Source of the DNA: Paracoccaceae bacterium
Lineage (GTDB): Bacteria > Pseudomonadota > Alphaproteobacteria > Rhodobacterales > Rhodobacteraceae
Reading direction: 5' to 3'
NCBI GenBank assembly: GCA_012103375.1
Contig: WLWX01000001.1
Span: forward strand, 2,646,492-2,710,491
Length of the DNA stretch: 64,000 bases
Positions within the stretch are counted from its first letter, which is position 1, and every line of letters starts with the position of its first letter. Below the pieces are notes generated by a model. It saw only the letters and a program-made list of their open reading frames with translations, made no database searches and was not told the origin of the DNA. Below, one piece after another: positions 25,149 to 34,203 of this stretch. The position numbers and the translations under genes were made by a program.

Positions 25149-27500
25149 TTATTCGCCGTAAGGCACCCAGATCGTTTTGACCTCGGTTGCGGCGGCAAGG
25201 AAGGATTTGCCTTCGCCGTCTGCCCCCAACCAATCGCGGGATTTGCCGTGGTTCACCCAAGCGCGTTTGAGGTTGCCTGCGGCTTCGCGCTCGATCGTGG
25301 CGGAGAGGTCGGCGGAGGAGAAACTCCATACCGCATCCACGTCCATGTGGCCCGCCAATTGCGGGGCTAGTTCGGCGTGGTCGCCGGTCAGAATGTTGAC
25401 GACCCCGGCGGGAACGTCGCTGGTTTCCAGGATCTGGTAGAAATCGGTGGCGGCCAGCGGGAAGGGGTTTGACGCGACGAGGATGGTTCGGTTGCCCATC
25501 GCGATTGCGGGCGCCATCGCCGAGATCAGCCCGAGGAGTGGCGCCTCATCAGGGCAGAACGCGCCGATCACGCCGACGGGTTCGTGCATCGCCAGCGCGA
25601 CGCCGCGCAGGGGCACGGGTTTGGCCGCGCCGTCGTATTTGTCGGCCCAGGCGGCATAGGTGAACAGGCGGTTGATGGAGGCGGCAACCTCGGCCTCGGC
25701 GGATTTCGCGCCGGTTCCGGTGAGGTCACGGATGCGGGTTGCGAATTCATCCGCGCGGGCCGATAGGTTTTCGCCGATGTAGTAAAGGATTTGGGCGCGC
25801 AGGTGGGCGGTGGTCTTGGACCAGCCTGCCGCGGCGCGCGCAGCTTCGACCGCGTTGCGGATGTCTTTGCGGTTGCCCAGCCCGGCATGACCCAGCAACC
25901 GGCCATTTTGTGACCAGACTGCGCGGGAATAATTGCCGTCAGGGCGGGCCTGCTTGCCGCCGATGTAGAATTTCGCCGTGCGATCCAGACCGCTGACCTT
26001 GGGGTTTTCCGGTTCCGGCACGGATGCCAGTTTGGTGATATCCTTCAACTTCCGGCGCGGTTTGGTGTAGGCCAGCAGCCCTTCCCAGCCGCCTTCGCGC
26101 CCAAAGCCACTTTCGCGCACCCCGCCGAACCCGGCGGCGGCGTCGAACAGGTTGGTGGCGTTGACCCAGACCACCCCGGCGACCAGTTTCGGTGCGATGT
26201 CGAGCGCCAGGTTGACGTTTTCGGTCCAGACCGTCGCGGCCAGCCCAAAGCGGGTGTTGTTGGCCAGTTCCACCGCCTCGGCAGGGGTGCGGAAGGTCAT
26301 GCCGACAAGGACGGGGCCGAAGACCTCCTCCTGCATCAGGCGGTCGGCGGTGCCGAGGCCGGTGATCAGGGTCGGGCGGTAGTAGCACCCTTGCGCGGGC
26401 AGGGGGGTGTCGGCGTGGTAAACATCGCCGCCGGAGGCATCGACCATCTCGGTGATTGTGGCCAGTTGCACCGGATCCACCACCGCGCCGATGTCGATGG
26501 CCTTGTCGAGCGGGTCGCCCAGGCGCAGCCCGTCCATCCGGCGTTTCAGGCGGGTGTAGAAATCCGTCGCGATGCCCTCCTGCACCAACAGGCGCGATCC
26601 GGCACAGCAGACCTGGCCCTGGTTGAACCAGATGGCGTCGACCAGTCCTTCGATGGCGCTGTCGATATCGGCGTCATCGAAGACGATGTAGGGGGATTTG
26701 CCGCCGAGTTCGAGCGTTAGCGATTTGCCTGTGCCCGCCGTCGCCTTGCGAATTGCGGGGCCCACAGGGGTCGATCCTGTGAAGGCGATCTTGTTGATAT
26801 CCGGGTGGTCAACGATGGCCTGCCCGGTCGCGCCGTCGCCAGTGATGATGTTGACGACGCCGGGGGGGACGCCAGCCTCCTGACAGATGCGCCCGAACAG
26901 CAGCGCGGTGAGTGAGGTGTACTCGGCGGGTTTCAGCACGCAGGTGTTGCCCATGGCAATCGCGGGCGCGATTTTCCACGACAGCATCAACAGCGGGAAG
27001 TTCCACGGGATGATCTGACCGCAGACGCCCAGCGCCTCTCGATCAGGCAGCTCGCTGTCCTGCAGCTGCGCCATGCCGGCGTGGTAGTAGAAATGGCGCG
27101 TTGCCAAGGGCACGTCGATGTCGCGGGATTCGCGGATCGGTTTGCCGTTGTCGAGCGACTCCAGCACCGCGAACAGGCGCGCATGTTTTTGCAGCAGGCG
27201 GGCGAGCGCATAGAGGACCTTGGCCCGTTCATGCCCCGGCAGTGCCGCCCATTTCGGTTGCGCCTTGCGGGCCGCTGCGACGGCTGTGTCGACGTCTTTC
27301 GCCGTGCCTTGCGTGACCCGTGCCAGCGTGTCCGTCGTGGCCGGATTTCGGCTGTCGAACCCCTTGCCGGGTTTGGTAAAAGCGCCGTTAATAAAATGGC
27401 CGAACTTGCGGTCGTGGCTGGAAAGCCAGGCCAGCGCTTCGCCCGAATCTTCCGGGGCTGGTCCATAATCCATGGTTTCGAAGATTTCCTTGATCGTCAT
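25149..27500 (-). CDS. Two-domain aldehyde dehydrogenase, ALDH16 type
   Basis: 783 residues with two tandem aldehyde dehydrogenase domains. The first (about 1-480) is complete. The NAD-binding region has [19 protein letters not shown], the general base is in [10 protein letters not shown], and the catalytic Cys is in [10 protein letters not shown]. The second (about 510-783) resembles an ALDH NAD domain ([18 protein letters not shown]) but lacks a catalytic Cys and ends early. This is the arrangement of the ALDH16 family, described in bacteria including Loktanella, where the second domain is non-catalytic and helps assembly. It lies downstream of deoC and may oxidise the acetaldehyde that DeoC releases. 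Confidence 0.9.
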   Translation of the reverse strand: MTIKEIFETMDYGPAPEDSGEALAWLSSHDRKFGHFINGAFTKPGKGFDSRNPATTDTLARVTQGTAKDVDTAVAAARKAQPKWAALPGHERAKVLYALARLLQKHARLFAVLESLDNGKPIRESRDIDVPLATRHFYYHAGMAQLQDSELPDREALGVCGQIIPWNFPLLMLSWKIAPAIAMGNTCVLKPAEYTSLTALLFGRICQEAGVPPGVVNIITGDGATGQAIVDHPDINKIAFTGSTPVGPAIRKATAGTGKSLTLELGGKSPYIVFDDADIDSAIEGLVDAIWFNQGQVCCAGSRLLVQEGIATDFYTRLKRRMDGLRLGDPLDKAIDIGAVVDPVQLATITEMVDASGGDVYHADTPLPAQGCYYRPTLITGLGTADRLMQEEVFGPVLVGMTFRTPAEAVELANNTRFGLAATVWTENVNLALDIAPKLVAGVVWVNATNLFDAAAGFGGVRESGFGREGGWEGLLAYTKPRRKLKDITKLASVPEPENPKVSGLDRTAKFYIGGKQARPDGNYSRAVWSQNGRLLGHAGLGNRKDIRNAVEAARAAAGWSKTTAHLRAQILYYIGENLSARADEFATRIRDLTGTGAKSAEAEVAASINRLFTYAAWADKYDGAAKPVPLRGVALAMHEPVGVIGAFCPDEAPLLGLISAMAPAIAMGNRTILVASNPFPLAATDFYQILETSDVPAGVVNILTGDHAELAPQLAGHMDVDAVWSFSSADLSATIEREAAGNLKRAWVNHGKSRDWLGADGEGKSFLAAATEVKTIWVPYGE

Positions 27501-27520
27501 GGCGTACCCTTGGCAGAAAG

Positions 27521-27600
27521 GGCGGCCCCCGGCCGCGGGTGGGGGTGAAGCCCCCGCCCGGGGGGGCGGTCGGGGGGCGCCCGGCGTGCCGCCGGGCGGA
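27521..27600. repeat. G/C-rich palindromic intergenic element between deoC and ALDH16
   Basis: GGGTGGGGGTGAAGCCCCCGCCCG core with a further GCCCGGCG/CGCCGGGC hairpin. Shares its core with 22621-22680. It fills the space between deoC and the ALDH16 gene and may stabilise or attenuate the message. Confidence 0.55.
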
Positions 27601-27618
27601 ACAATTCAATCTGCACCG

Positions 27619-28629
27619 TCATCCCATCGCGTGACGGTGGATGGCCGAATAGCGGCCCGTGACGTGGTGTTCCAACTGCCGTTCGAAATCACCCAGCAGC
27701 GAGGATGCGCCGAAGCGGAACAGGTCGGGTTGCAGCCAGCGGTCGCCCAGCTCATCCTTCATCATCGCTAGATAAGTGATGGCGTCTTTGGACTTCGAGA
27801 TACCTCCGGCGGGCTTATAACCAATGCGATACCCGGTGCGCGCATGGAAATCGCGGATTGCGCGGATCATCACCAGGGTGACCGGCAGGGTGGCGTTGAC
27901 GCTTTCTTTCCCGGTTGAGGTTTTGAGGAAATCCGACCCGGCCATCATCGCCACGTAACTGGCGCGGGCGACGTTGCGCAGGCTGCCAAGCTCACCCGTG
28001 GCCAGGATCGCTTTCATATGCGCCTCACCACAGGCTTCGCGCATGGCTTTGGTCTCGTCATAGAGCGCCTGCCAGTTGCCGGTCAGCACGTGGCGGCGCG
28101 AGATGACGATGTCGATCTCCTCAGCCCCGGCCTTGACGCTTTCGCGGATTTCTTCGATCCGCAGATGCAGCGGTGACAGACCCGCCGGAAAACCGGTCGA
28201 GACGGCCGCAACCGGGATGCCGGTGCCGTCCAGCGCGCGCACGGCGGTTTCGATCATGTCGTGATAGACGCTGACCGCGCCGGTGGTGATCTGGTCGATC
28301 CCGAGCGCGTCAAGGATATCGCGGCGCACCGGGTTGGCGGCCTTGGCACACAGGCGGCGCACGCGCCCCTCGGTATCGTCGCCAGCCAGCGTCGTCAGAT
28401 CGATGCAGGTGATCGCGCGCAGCAGCCAGGCGGCCTGAAAGTCCTTCTTGACCGACCGCCGCCCCGGCAGGCTGGCTGCGCGGCGTTCGATGGCCGAGGT
28501 GTTGGCCTGAACCGAGGCGACCCAGTCAAGGTCAAGCGCCATCCCCGGATTGCGCGGTTCGGCGACCTGCGGCAGCTGCGCAGATTTGGTCGGGTTCGGG
28601 GCAAGGACTTGATTGGTCACGGGCAGCAT
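27619..28629 (-). CDS. deoC: Deoxyribose-phosphate aldolase
   Basis: Splits 2-deoxyribose-5-phosphate into glyceraldehyde-3-phosphate and acetaldehyde in deoxynucleoside catabolism; cytoplasmic, 336 residues from ATG 28629. It is of the longer class similar to eukaryotic DERA. The TIM-barrel lysines are seen in SDFLKTSTGKES (Schiff base) and GYKPAGGIS, and the Asp of EIDIVISRR is present. The frame is open back to 28695, but those 22 residues are unlike DeoC. It precedes ALDH16, so the acetaldehyde is probably consumed in the same operon. It is divergent from rpe. Confidence 0.93.
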   Translation of the reverse strand: MLPVTNQVLAPNPTKSAQLPQVAEPRNPGMALDLDWVASVQANTSAIERRAASLPGRRSVKKDFQAAWLLRAITCIDLTTLAGDDTEGRVRRLCAKAANPVRRDILDALGIDQITTGAVSVYHDMIETAVRALDGTGIPVAAVSTGFPAGLSPLHLRIEEIRESVKAGAEEIDIVISRRHVLTGNWQALYDETKAMREACGEAHMKAILATGELGSLRNVARASYVAMMAGSDFLKTSTGKESVNATLPVTLVMIRAIRDFHARTGYRIGYKPAGGISKSKDAITYLAMMKDELGDRWLQPDLFRFGASSLLGDFERQLEHHVTGRYSAIHRHAMG

Positions 28630-28784
28630 TGATCCGGCAAGAAAACGGGCGTGGTCACAGTGCCACAAGCGCGCGCATCGCACAAGATTGACCATTTGGT
28701 CAAATATTTTCTTCGCAACGCCAAAGGTGGCGTGCTGCCCGCAACCGCGTTAGGAAACCGAAATCTCATGCGGGGGACCCCTAA

Positions 28785-29468
28785 ATGCCGTTCGATCGTA
28801 GTTTAAAAATTGCTCCGTCCATTCTGGCCGCCGATTTTGCCGCCTTCGGGGCAGAATGCGCAGCTGTCGAAGGGCAGGGGGCCGATTGGATCCATGTTGA
28901 TGTGATGGATGGGCATTTCGTGCCGAACATCACCTTTGGTCCCGCCACCTGCGCCGCGATTCGCCCGCATATCAAGACGGTCATGGACGTGCATCTGATG
29001 ATCGCGCCAGTGGATCCGTATATCGAGGCGTTTGCAAAGGCCGGGGCCGATATCATCACCGCCCATGTCGAGGCGGGTCCGCATATCCACCGCACGCTTC
29101 AGGCGATCAGGGGCGCCGGTGCAAAGGCCGGCGTTGCGCTGAACCCCGGCACACCGGCCAGCGCGGTGGCGCCACTGCTGGATCTGGTCGATCTGGTTTG
29201 CGTGATGACGGTGAACCCCGGTTTTGGCGGGCAGAAATTCATACACTCCTGCGTTGAGAAGAGCCGCGATATCCGCGCCATGATCGGCGACCGGCCTGTT
29301 CATATCGAAATTGACGGCGGCGTTGATCCGACGACTGCTCCGCTGGTTGCAGCTGCCGGGGCGGATGTTCTGGTGGCGGGGTCTGCGGTGTTCAAGGGCG
29401 GGTCTGTCAGTAACCCGGCCCCCTACGGCACCAATATCCGGGCAATCCGGGACTCGGTGGCAACCTGA
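28785..29468 (+). CDS. rpe: Ribulose-phosphate 3-epimerase
   Basis: Interconverts ribulose-5-phosphate and xylulose-5-phosphate in the pentose phosphate pathway; 227 residues, standard length. Family motifs in order: [58 protein letters not shown] and [16 protein letters not shown]. The metal-binding His and Asp residues are all present. The start ATG 28785 follows GGGGACCC. Confidence 0.95.
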   Translation: MPFDRSLKIAPSILAADFAAFGAECAAVEGQGADWIHVDVMDGHFVPNITFGPATCAAIRPHIKTVMDVHLMIAPVDPYIEAFAKAGADIITAHVEAGPHIHRTLQAIRGAGAKAGVALNPGTPASAVAPLLDLVDLVCVMTVNPGFGGQKFIHSCVEKSRDIRAMIGDRPVHIEIDGGVDPTTAPLVAAAGADVLVAGSAVFKGGSVSNPAPYGTNIRAIRDSVAT

Positions 29469-29564
29469 CAGCGACACATTGATCGGGGCTTTTGCCTGCG
29501 TATCGGGCAGCGTGGCTGGCGCCAGATCCGAAGGGCGCGGCGAAAACAGGATATCGCCGACCAC

Positions 29565-30557
29565 TCAGAATCGCGGTGCAGGCCCAAGCGGCAGGAACCC
29601 GAAGGAAACCAGCCCATTTTTGAACGTCAGTGGCGCGGTCAGCACCTCGGGCGTTCCGTCCGCCGCCGCCATCGATTGGAACAGCGCGTCCAGCGTCGGC
29701 ACGTATTGCGGCTGGATCATCCCGGAATCCGCGATCATCCGCGCCACGTCGCGCCATTGCGCAGATTCAAGCGTGATATCCCCGACGGGCAGGCGATCCG
29801 CCCCGATGGTGAGGGTGCCTGTCGCCGCGATCTTCACGCCGCCCCAGACAAGTGCGGCGTCGTTGAGGACGAACCGCTCGACCTGTGGCGCCGGTCCGCC
29901 ATTGAATGCATGGCGATCAATGGCGCGGTCAAAGCCAAGGGTTGCATCAACCCGCAGGACCTCAAGCACCTCCGGCAATGCCCCGCCGGGATCGTAGGTG
30001 TCGCGCAGCGCCTTGGGCAACGCGATCTTTGATGCGGCGATGCCGACGTCATGGACCAGCGCCTCGCCATTTTGCCGGGTCGCGAAGCGGGCATCCTTCA
30101 GCGCAATCGCCCAGCCAAGGGTCGAGGTGACGTTTGCGGTTTCGGCAACAAAGGTCGCACGGTCCAGCGCCAGGGCGGTGCCCGGTTCGACCACCAGCGA
30201 GGCGCGCATGCGCGTGCTGTCCACCTGCAGGGTCTGACCGGGAAAGTCGAATGACTGACTGTCAGGCAACGCCGCGATCACGTGGTTCGGCTTGTAGCTA
30301 AGGGCCAGCACCTGGAAGAAAGGTGCGGTCCAGGCAAACCCGCCCAGTGGATCGGCCAGTTTCACCCCGGTGGCGGTCGTGTCGAACCGGTTTGGAAAAC
30401 CGCGTGTGCCGACATCGGCAACCTCGACCTGCCAGCCCTGCGCGTGCAGATTGTCCAGCACGGCCTGCGCGCCACGTTCGACCGCTGTTGCGCCGACGAA
30501 CCAGTAACCTGACCAAAGCGCGGCCAGAACCAGGATCAGAACCAGCAGTTTGCGCAT
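29565..30557 (-). CDS. DUF2125-like exported or membrane-anchored protein
   Basis: 330 residues from ATG 30557. The N-terminal hydrophobic segment (LLVLILVLAALWSGYWFVG) is a signal anchor. The rest is a beta-rich envelope domain with GWQVEVADVGTRGFPNRFDT, a phrase typical of the alphaproteobacterial DUF2125 family, and WTAPFFQVLALSYKPNHVI. The function is unknown, though the fold is thought to resemble AsmA-like lipid-facing proteins. The frame continues upstream to 30635, but that part lies in the region shared with the divergent chaC gene. Confidence 0.8.
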   Translation of the reverse strand: MRKLLVLILVLAALWSGYWFVGATAVERGAQAVLDNLHAQGWQVEVADVGTRGFPNRFDTTATGVKLADPLGGFAWTAPFFQVLALSYKPNHVIAALPDSQSFDFPGQTLQVDSTRMRASLVVEPGTALALDRATFVAETANVTSTLGWAIALKDARFATRQNGEALVHDVGIAASKIALPKALRDTYDPGGALPEVLEVLRVDATLGFDRAIDRHAFNGGPAPQVERFVLNDAALVWGGVKIAATGTLTIGADRLPVGDITLESAQWRDVARMIADSGMIQPQYVPTLDALFQSMAAADGTPEVLTAPLTFKNGLVSFGFLPLGPAPRF

Positions 30558-30618
30558 CTGTCCCCTTTCGTCTGACCTACAGCAGGCTATGTAGGGGGCG
30601 GACAGCGAAAGGGCCAGC

Positions 30619-31173
30619 ATGATGACGGCGGACAATCTGACCCCGCTTTGGGTATTCGGCTATGGCTCGCTTCTGTGGAACCCCGGATTCGAGGTTGCCG
30701 AGGCGGTGATCGCGCGGCTGCCCGGCTATCACCGCAGCTTCTGCATGCGCTCGATCCATCATCGCGGCACAATTGCCGATCCCGGGCTGGTTCTGGCGCT
30801 GGATGTCGATGCCGGGTCGGCCTGTGACGGGCTGGCCCTGCGTGCCGCGCCCGGAACCGAGGCTGCGACGTTGGAGTATCTGCGCGAGCGCGAGTTGATT
30901 TCCGCCGCCTACGTCGAACAGGTGCTGCCGCTTGACCTGAGCGATGGGCGCAATGTCCGCTCGGTCGCCTATGTCATCGACCCGGATCACGACCAGTATT
31001 GCGGCGGTCTGCCGTTCGAGGATCAGGCGCAGATCATTGCCACAGCGGTCGGCGGGCGCGGTCCGAACCACGAATATCTGACCAATACGGTGGCGCATCT
31101 GATCGAGCTTGGCATCGAAGATACCGACCTTGCGCGACTTTCCGCGCGGGTAGCGGCTTTGCGAAGTGGATAA
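30619..31173 (+). CDS. chaC: Glutathione-specific gamma-glutamylcyclotransferase (ChaC-like)
   Basis: Degrades glutathione to 5-oxoproline and Cys-Gly in the cytoplasm; 184 residues. The substrate-binding motif VFGYGSLLWNPGF is at residues 12-24, and the general-base Glu falls in the LRERELIS region of the fold. PNHEYLTNTVAHLIELGI is the usual C-terminal motif. ATG 30619 or 30622 can serve as start. Divergent from the DUF2125-like gene across about 60 bp. Confidence 0.9.
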   Translation: MMTADNLTPLWVFGYGSLLWNPGFEVAEAVIARLPGYHRSFCMRSIHHRGTIADPGLVLALDVDAGSACDGLALRAAPGTEAATLEYLRERELISAAYVEQVLPLDLSDGRNVRSVAYVIDPDHDQYCGGLPFEDQAQIIATAVGGRGPNHEYLTNTVAHLIELGIEDTDLARLSARVAALRSG

Positions 31174-31237
31174 TATCTGCTTTGGTAGGCGCTGAGGGGA
31201 CGCGTGTGCGCGTACCAACAGGCAGGAACTGACACAG

Positions 31238-32371
31238 ATGGTTCAGACCCAGGCAGAGGTTCAGGCGCATTTCACCGCCCCGGTGCGGCAACTGATCACC
31301 ATGATCGTCGTGCTGGGCCTTGTTGCGGGCGGAAGCTATGTGGCCTGGCCCAGCGTGTCGCCGGTGTTCCTGGCCAATCCCTGGCTGAACGGCTTCATCG
31401 CGCTGGTTTTCGTGATCGGGGTGCTCGCCTGTTTCTGGCAGGTGATCCAGCTGTTCAATTCGGTCAGCTGGGTCGAGGGGTTCGCCCAATCGCGACCGGG
31501 TCACGAGATCACGCGCGCCCCGCGCCTGCTGGCCCCGCTGGCGGCCTTGCTGCGCGCGCGGGGGGCAAAGACGACCATCGGCTCCAGCTCGTCCCGGTCG
31601 ATCCTCGATTCCGTTGCAACCCGGATCGACGAGGCGCGTGATATCACGCGATATATCGTCAACTTGCTGATTTTCCTCGGCCTTCTGGGCACATTCTATG
31701 GGTTAACCACCACCGTCCCGGCGGTGGTCGAAACGATCCGCTCCCTCGCCCCGCAGGAAGGCGAAGGCGGGATCAACGTATTTTCGCGCCTGATGGACGG
31801 GTTGGAGGCGCAGTTGGGCGGCATGGGCGTTGCGTTCTCATCCTCGTTGCTGGGGTTGGCGGGATCGCTGGTGGTTGGGTTGCTGGAACTGTTCGCAAGC
31901 CACGGCCAGAACCGGTTTTACCGCGAGTTGGAGGAATGGCTGTCGTCGATCACCCGGCTTGGGTTCGGCGGCAGCGAAGACGCCAGCGGAGAGGCCGCGA
32001 CCCCCACCACCATCCTGACCCATTTGGTGCACCAGATGGAGGCGCTTCAGGCACTGTTCATGGACAGCGATGCCAGCCGCGCCCAGGTTGACGAAGGCTT
32101 GGGGCGGGTCGTCACCTCGATGGAGACGCTGACCGACAAGATCGACTCCGGGCAGACCGCAAGCGATGCGGCCAATGACACGATCGTCGCGCTTGAACGG
32201 ATCGCCGGTGGGCAGGAAAAGCTGCTGGAAGCGCTGGCCCATAAGGAAAAACCGCCCGTTGATGCCCCGGCCCATGACGCCGAAAGCCGGATGCACCTAC
32301 GCTCCATCGATCTGCATCTGCTGCGCCTGCTGGAAGAGATGTCGGCGGGTCGTCAGGAATTTGCGCAGTGA
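31238..32371 (+). CDS. MotA/TolQ/ExbB-like proton-channel protein, 3' end frameshifted
   Basis: 377 residues as read. It has three or so membrane segments (LITMIVVLGLVAGGSYVAW, FIALVFVIGVLACFWQVI, YIVNLLIFLGLLGTFYGLTT) and the MotA-type final channel segment with GGMGVAFSSSLLGLAGSLVVG. A cytoplasmic helical tail follows. The TAG closing an adjacent frame is at 32460-32462, 3 bp before the OmpA-like gene. Removing one T in GAATTTGCG (about 32359-32361) would join the frames and add RSELSQLIKAVREANG to the tail, giving about 407 residues. It likely forms a proton-driven complex with the following gene. The frameshift may be a sequencing error. Confidence 0.8.
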   Translation: MVQTQAEVQAHFTAPVRQLITMIVVLGLVAGGSYVAWPSVSPVFLANPWLNGFIALVFVIGVLACFWQVIQLFNSVSWVEGFAQSRPGHEITRAPRLLAPLAALLRARGAKTTIGSSSSRSILDSVATRIDEARDITRYIVNLLIFLGLLGTFYGLTTTVPAVVETIRSLAPQEGEGGINVFSRLMDGLEAQLGGMGVAFSSSLLGLAGSLVVGLLELFASHGQNRFYRELEEWLSSITRLGFGGSEDASGEAATPTTILTHLVHQMEALQALFMDSDASRAQVDEGLGRVVTSMETLTDKIDSGQTASDAANDTIVALERIAGGQEKLLEALAHKEKPPVDAPAHDAESRMHLRSIDLHLLRLLEEMSAGRQEFAQ

Positions 32372-32465
32372 ACTCAGCCAGTTGATCAAAGCGGTGCGTG
32401 AAGCGAATGGCACCGAGCAAACCGTCCTGAAACCCGCCCTGTTCGGGCATAAGCAGAGCTAGGCC

Positions 32466-34109
32466 ATGGCCCTGAACCGACGCGCCACGCAACGGATGTC
32501 AGGCTCGATCTGGCCGGGGTTTGTGGACGCGATGACGGCGCTGTTGCTGGTGCTGATGTTCGTGCTGACGATCTTCATGATCGTGCAATATATATTGCGC
32601 GAGACGATCACCGGGCAGGAAGACGCGCTGAGCCAGCTGAACCGCGAAAATTCCTCGTTGGAGCAGGCGAATGCGGGGCTGTCGGGCGCACTGACCAATG
32701 CGCGGGCCGAGACTGAGGCGCAGCGCGCGCTGGTGGACCTGCTGACCACGCAGACCCAGGAACAGGGCGCGGAACTGGATGCCCGCGCCGCAATGATCAC
32801 CGAATTCGAAAGCAAGGTTGCCAGCCTGCTGGGCGAACGCGATGCCGCGCTGAGCGAAAGCGCCAATCTGTCGGATGCGATCATCGAGCTGGACGCGGAA
32901 AACCAGTCGATTGCCCAGCAACGGGATGCGCTGGAACTCGCGCTGGCCCGGGCCCGGACCGAGATTGACCGCGAGGCCGAGGCCGCGCGACTGGCCGCCG
33001 CGCGGCGCGAAGCGCTGGCGGCGCTGACGGCTGATCTGCGCCAACGGATTGAAGCCCGCGATCTGTCCTTGTCAGCGGCACTGGCAGAATTGTCGGAAAC
33101 GCAGGACGAAGACAGTGGCCAGAACGCCGAAATCCGCGAACTGACCAATGCGCTGGCCGAGGAGGAGGCCGCACGCCTGCGCGAAGCCGCCGCCGCCGAG
33201 GCGCTGCGCGCCCGGTTGGAAGATGCTGATACCGAACTGACCGCCATGACCCTGCGCCTGGAAGAAGAACGTCGCCGGGCCGAAGAAACCCTGACCCTAC
33301 TGGCGGCGGCCGAGGCCGAAGCCGATCAGTCGCTGGATGAACGCACCGCGCAGCAGCGCGAGACGGTTCGCCAGAAACGCCTTCTGGCGCTGGCGCAGGA
33401 ACGCTTGAGCGAAGAAGAAGCCGTCAGCGCCGAGGCCAAACGCCAGCAGCAGTTGCTGAACGCGCAGGTGCGCGAATTGCGTGGTGAGTTAAACCGCCTG
33501 CAAGGGTTGCTGGACTTGGCCAAGGCAGAAGATGCCGCCGCACAGGTGCGGATCGAAACGCTTGGCGCAGACCTCAACCAGGCGCTGGCACGGGTGGCGG
33601 CGGAACAGACCAAGCGCGCAGAACTGGAAGAGGCGGAGCGAAAGCGTCTGGAGCGTTATCAGTCAGAGTTCTTCGGGCAGTTGCGTGACCTTTTGGGCGA
33701 CCGCGAAGGGGTGCGGATCGTTGGGGACCGCTTCGTGTTCTCGTCCGAGGTTCTGTTTGATTCCGGCTCGGCAGACCTGTCGGATGAGGGGCGCGCCCAG
33801 ATCGCGCGTGTGGCGCAAATCCTGTCGGACGTGTCGGGCGACATCCCGGATAATATCGACTGGGTGGTGCGGGTCGACGGGCACACGGATAACCGGCCCA
33901 TCGTCAACGCCTCGACCTATGCCAACAACTGGGAGCTGAGCCAGGCGCGGGCGCTGTCTGTGGTTCTGTTCATGATCGGGGATCTGGGATTTCCGACCCG
34001 TCGGTTGGCCGCCACAGGTTTCGGAGAGTTTCAGCCGGTGGCAGAAGGCGACAGCGCCGCCGCACGGGCGCAAAACCGGCGAATCGAGCTGAAGCTGACC
34101 GAGCGATAG
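32466..34109 (+). CDS. MotB/OmpA-like peptidoglycan-binding protein with coiled-coil stalk
   Basis: 547 residues. A short cytoplasmic N-terminus is followed by one membrane helix, WPGFVDAMTALLLVLMFVL, with the Asp that carries protons in MotB-type stators. A long periplasmic coiled coil (about residues 50-395) is rich in Ala/Glu/Arg. The C-terminal OmpA domain (about 410-547) has SEVLFDSGSADLSDEG, VDGHTDNRPI, NWELSQARAL and AAARAQNRRIELKL, which bind peptidoglycan. With the preceding channel protein it forms a stator-like pair found in many Rhodobacteraceae. Its force-receiving partner is unknown. Confidence 0.88.
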   Translation: MALNRRATQRMSGSIWPGFVDAMTALLLVLMFVLTIFMIVQYILRETITGQEDALSQLNRENSSLEQANAGLSGALTNARAETEAQRALVDLLTTQTQEQGAELDARAAMITEFESKVASLLGERDAALSESANLSDAIIELDAENQSIAQQRDALELALARARTEIDREAEAARLAAARREALAALTADLRQRIEARDLSLSAALAELSETQDEDSGQNAEIRELTNALAEEEAARLREAAAAEALRARLEDADTELTAMTLRLEEERRRAEETLTLLAAAEAEADQSLDERTAQQRETVRQKRLLALAQERLSEEEAVSAEAKRQQQLLNAQVRELRGELNRLQGLLDLAKAEDAAAQVRIETLGADLNQALARVAAEQTKRAELEEAERKRLERYQSEFFGQLRDLLGDREGVRIVGDRFVFSSEVLFDSGSADLSDEGRAQIARVAQILSDVSGDIPDNIDWVVRVDGHTDNRPIVNASTYANNWELSQARALSVVLFMIGDLGFPTRRLAATGFGEFQPVAEGDSAAARAQNRRIELKLTER

Positions 34110-34119
34110 AAAAGATAAA

Positions 34120-34196
34120 TGCCTCCGGCGGGGATATTTTCGACGAAAAGACGACTCAAGATCATCTTCTTTTCTTAAATACTCCCGCCGGAGGCA
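34120..34196. terminator. Bidirectional terminator made from two opposed intergenic repeats
   Basis: TGCCTCCGGCGGGGATATTT (34120-34139) pairs with AAATACTCCCGCCGGAGGCA (34177-34196), a stem of about 20 bp with one mismatch and a 37-base loop. It lies between the convergent MotB-like gene and clpA. Each strand ends in an A/T-rich stretch. Confidence 0.7.
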
Positions 34197-34203
34197 CTTT
34201 ACG

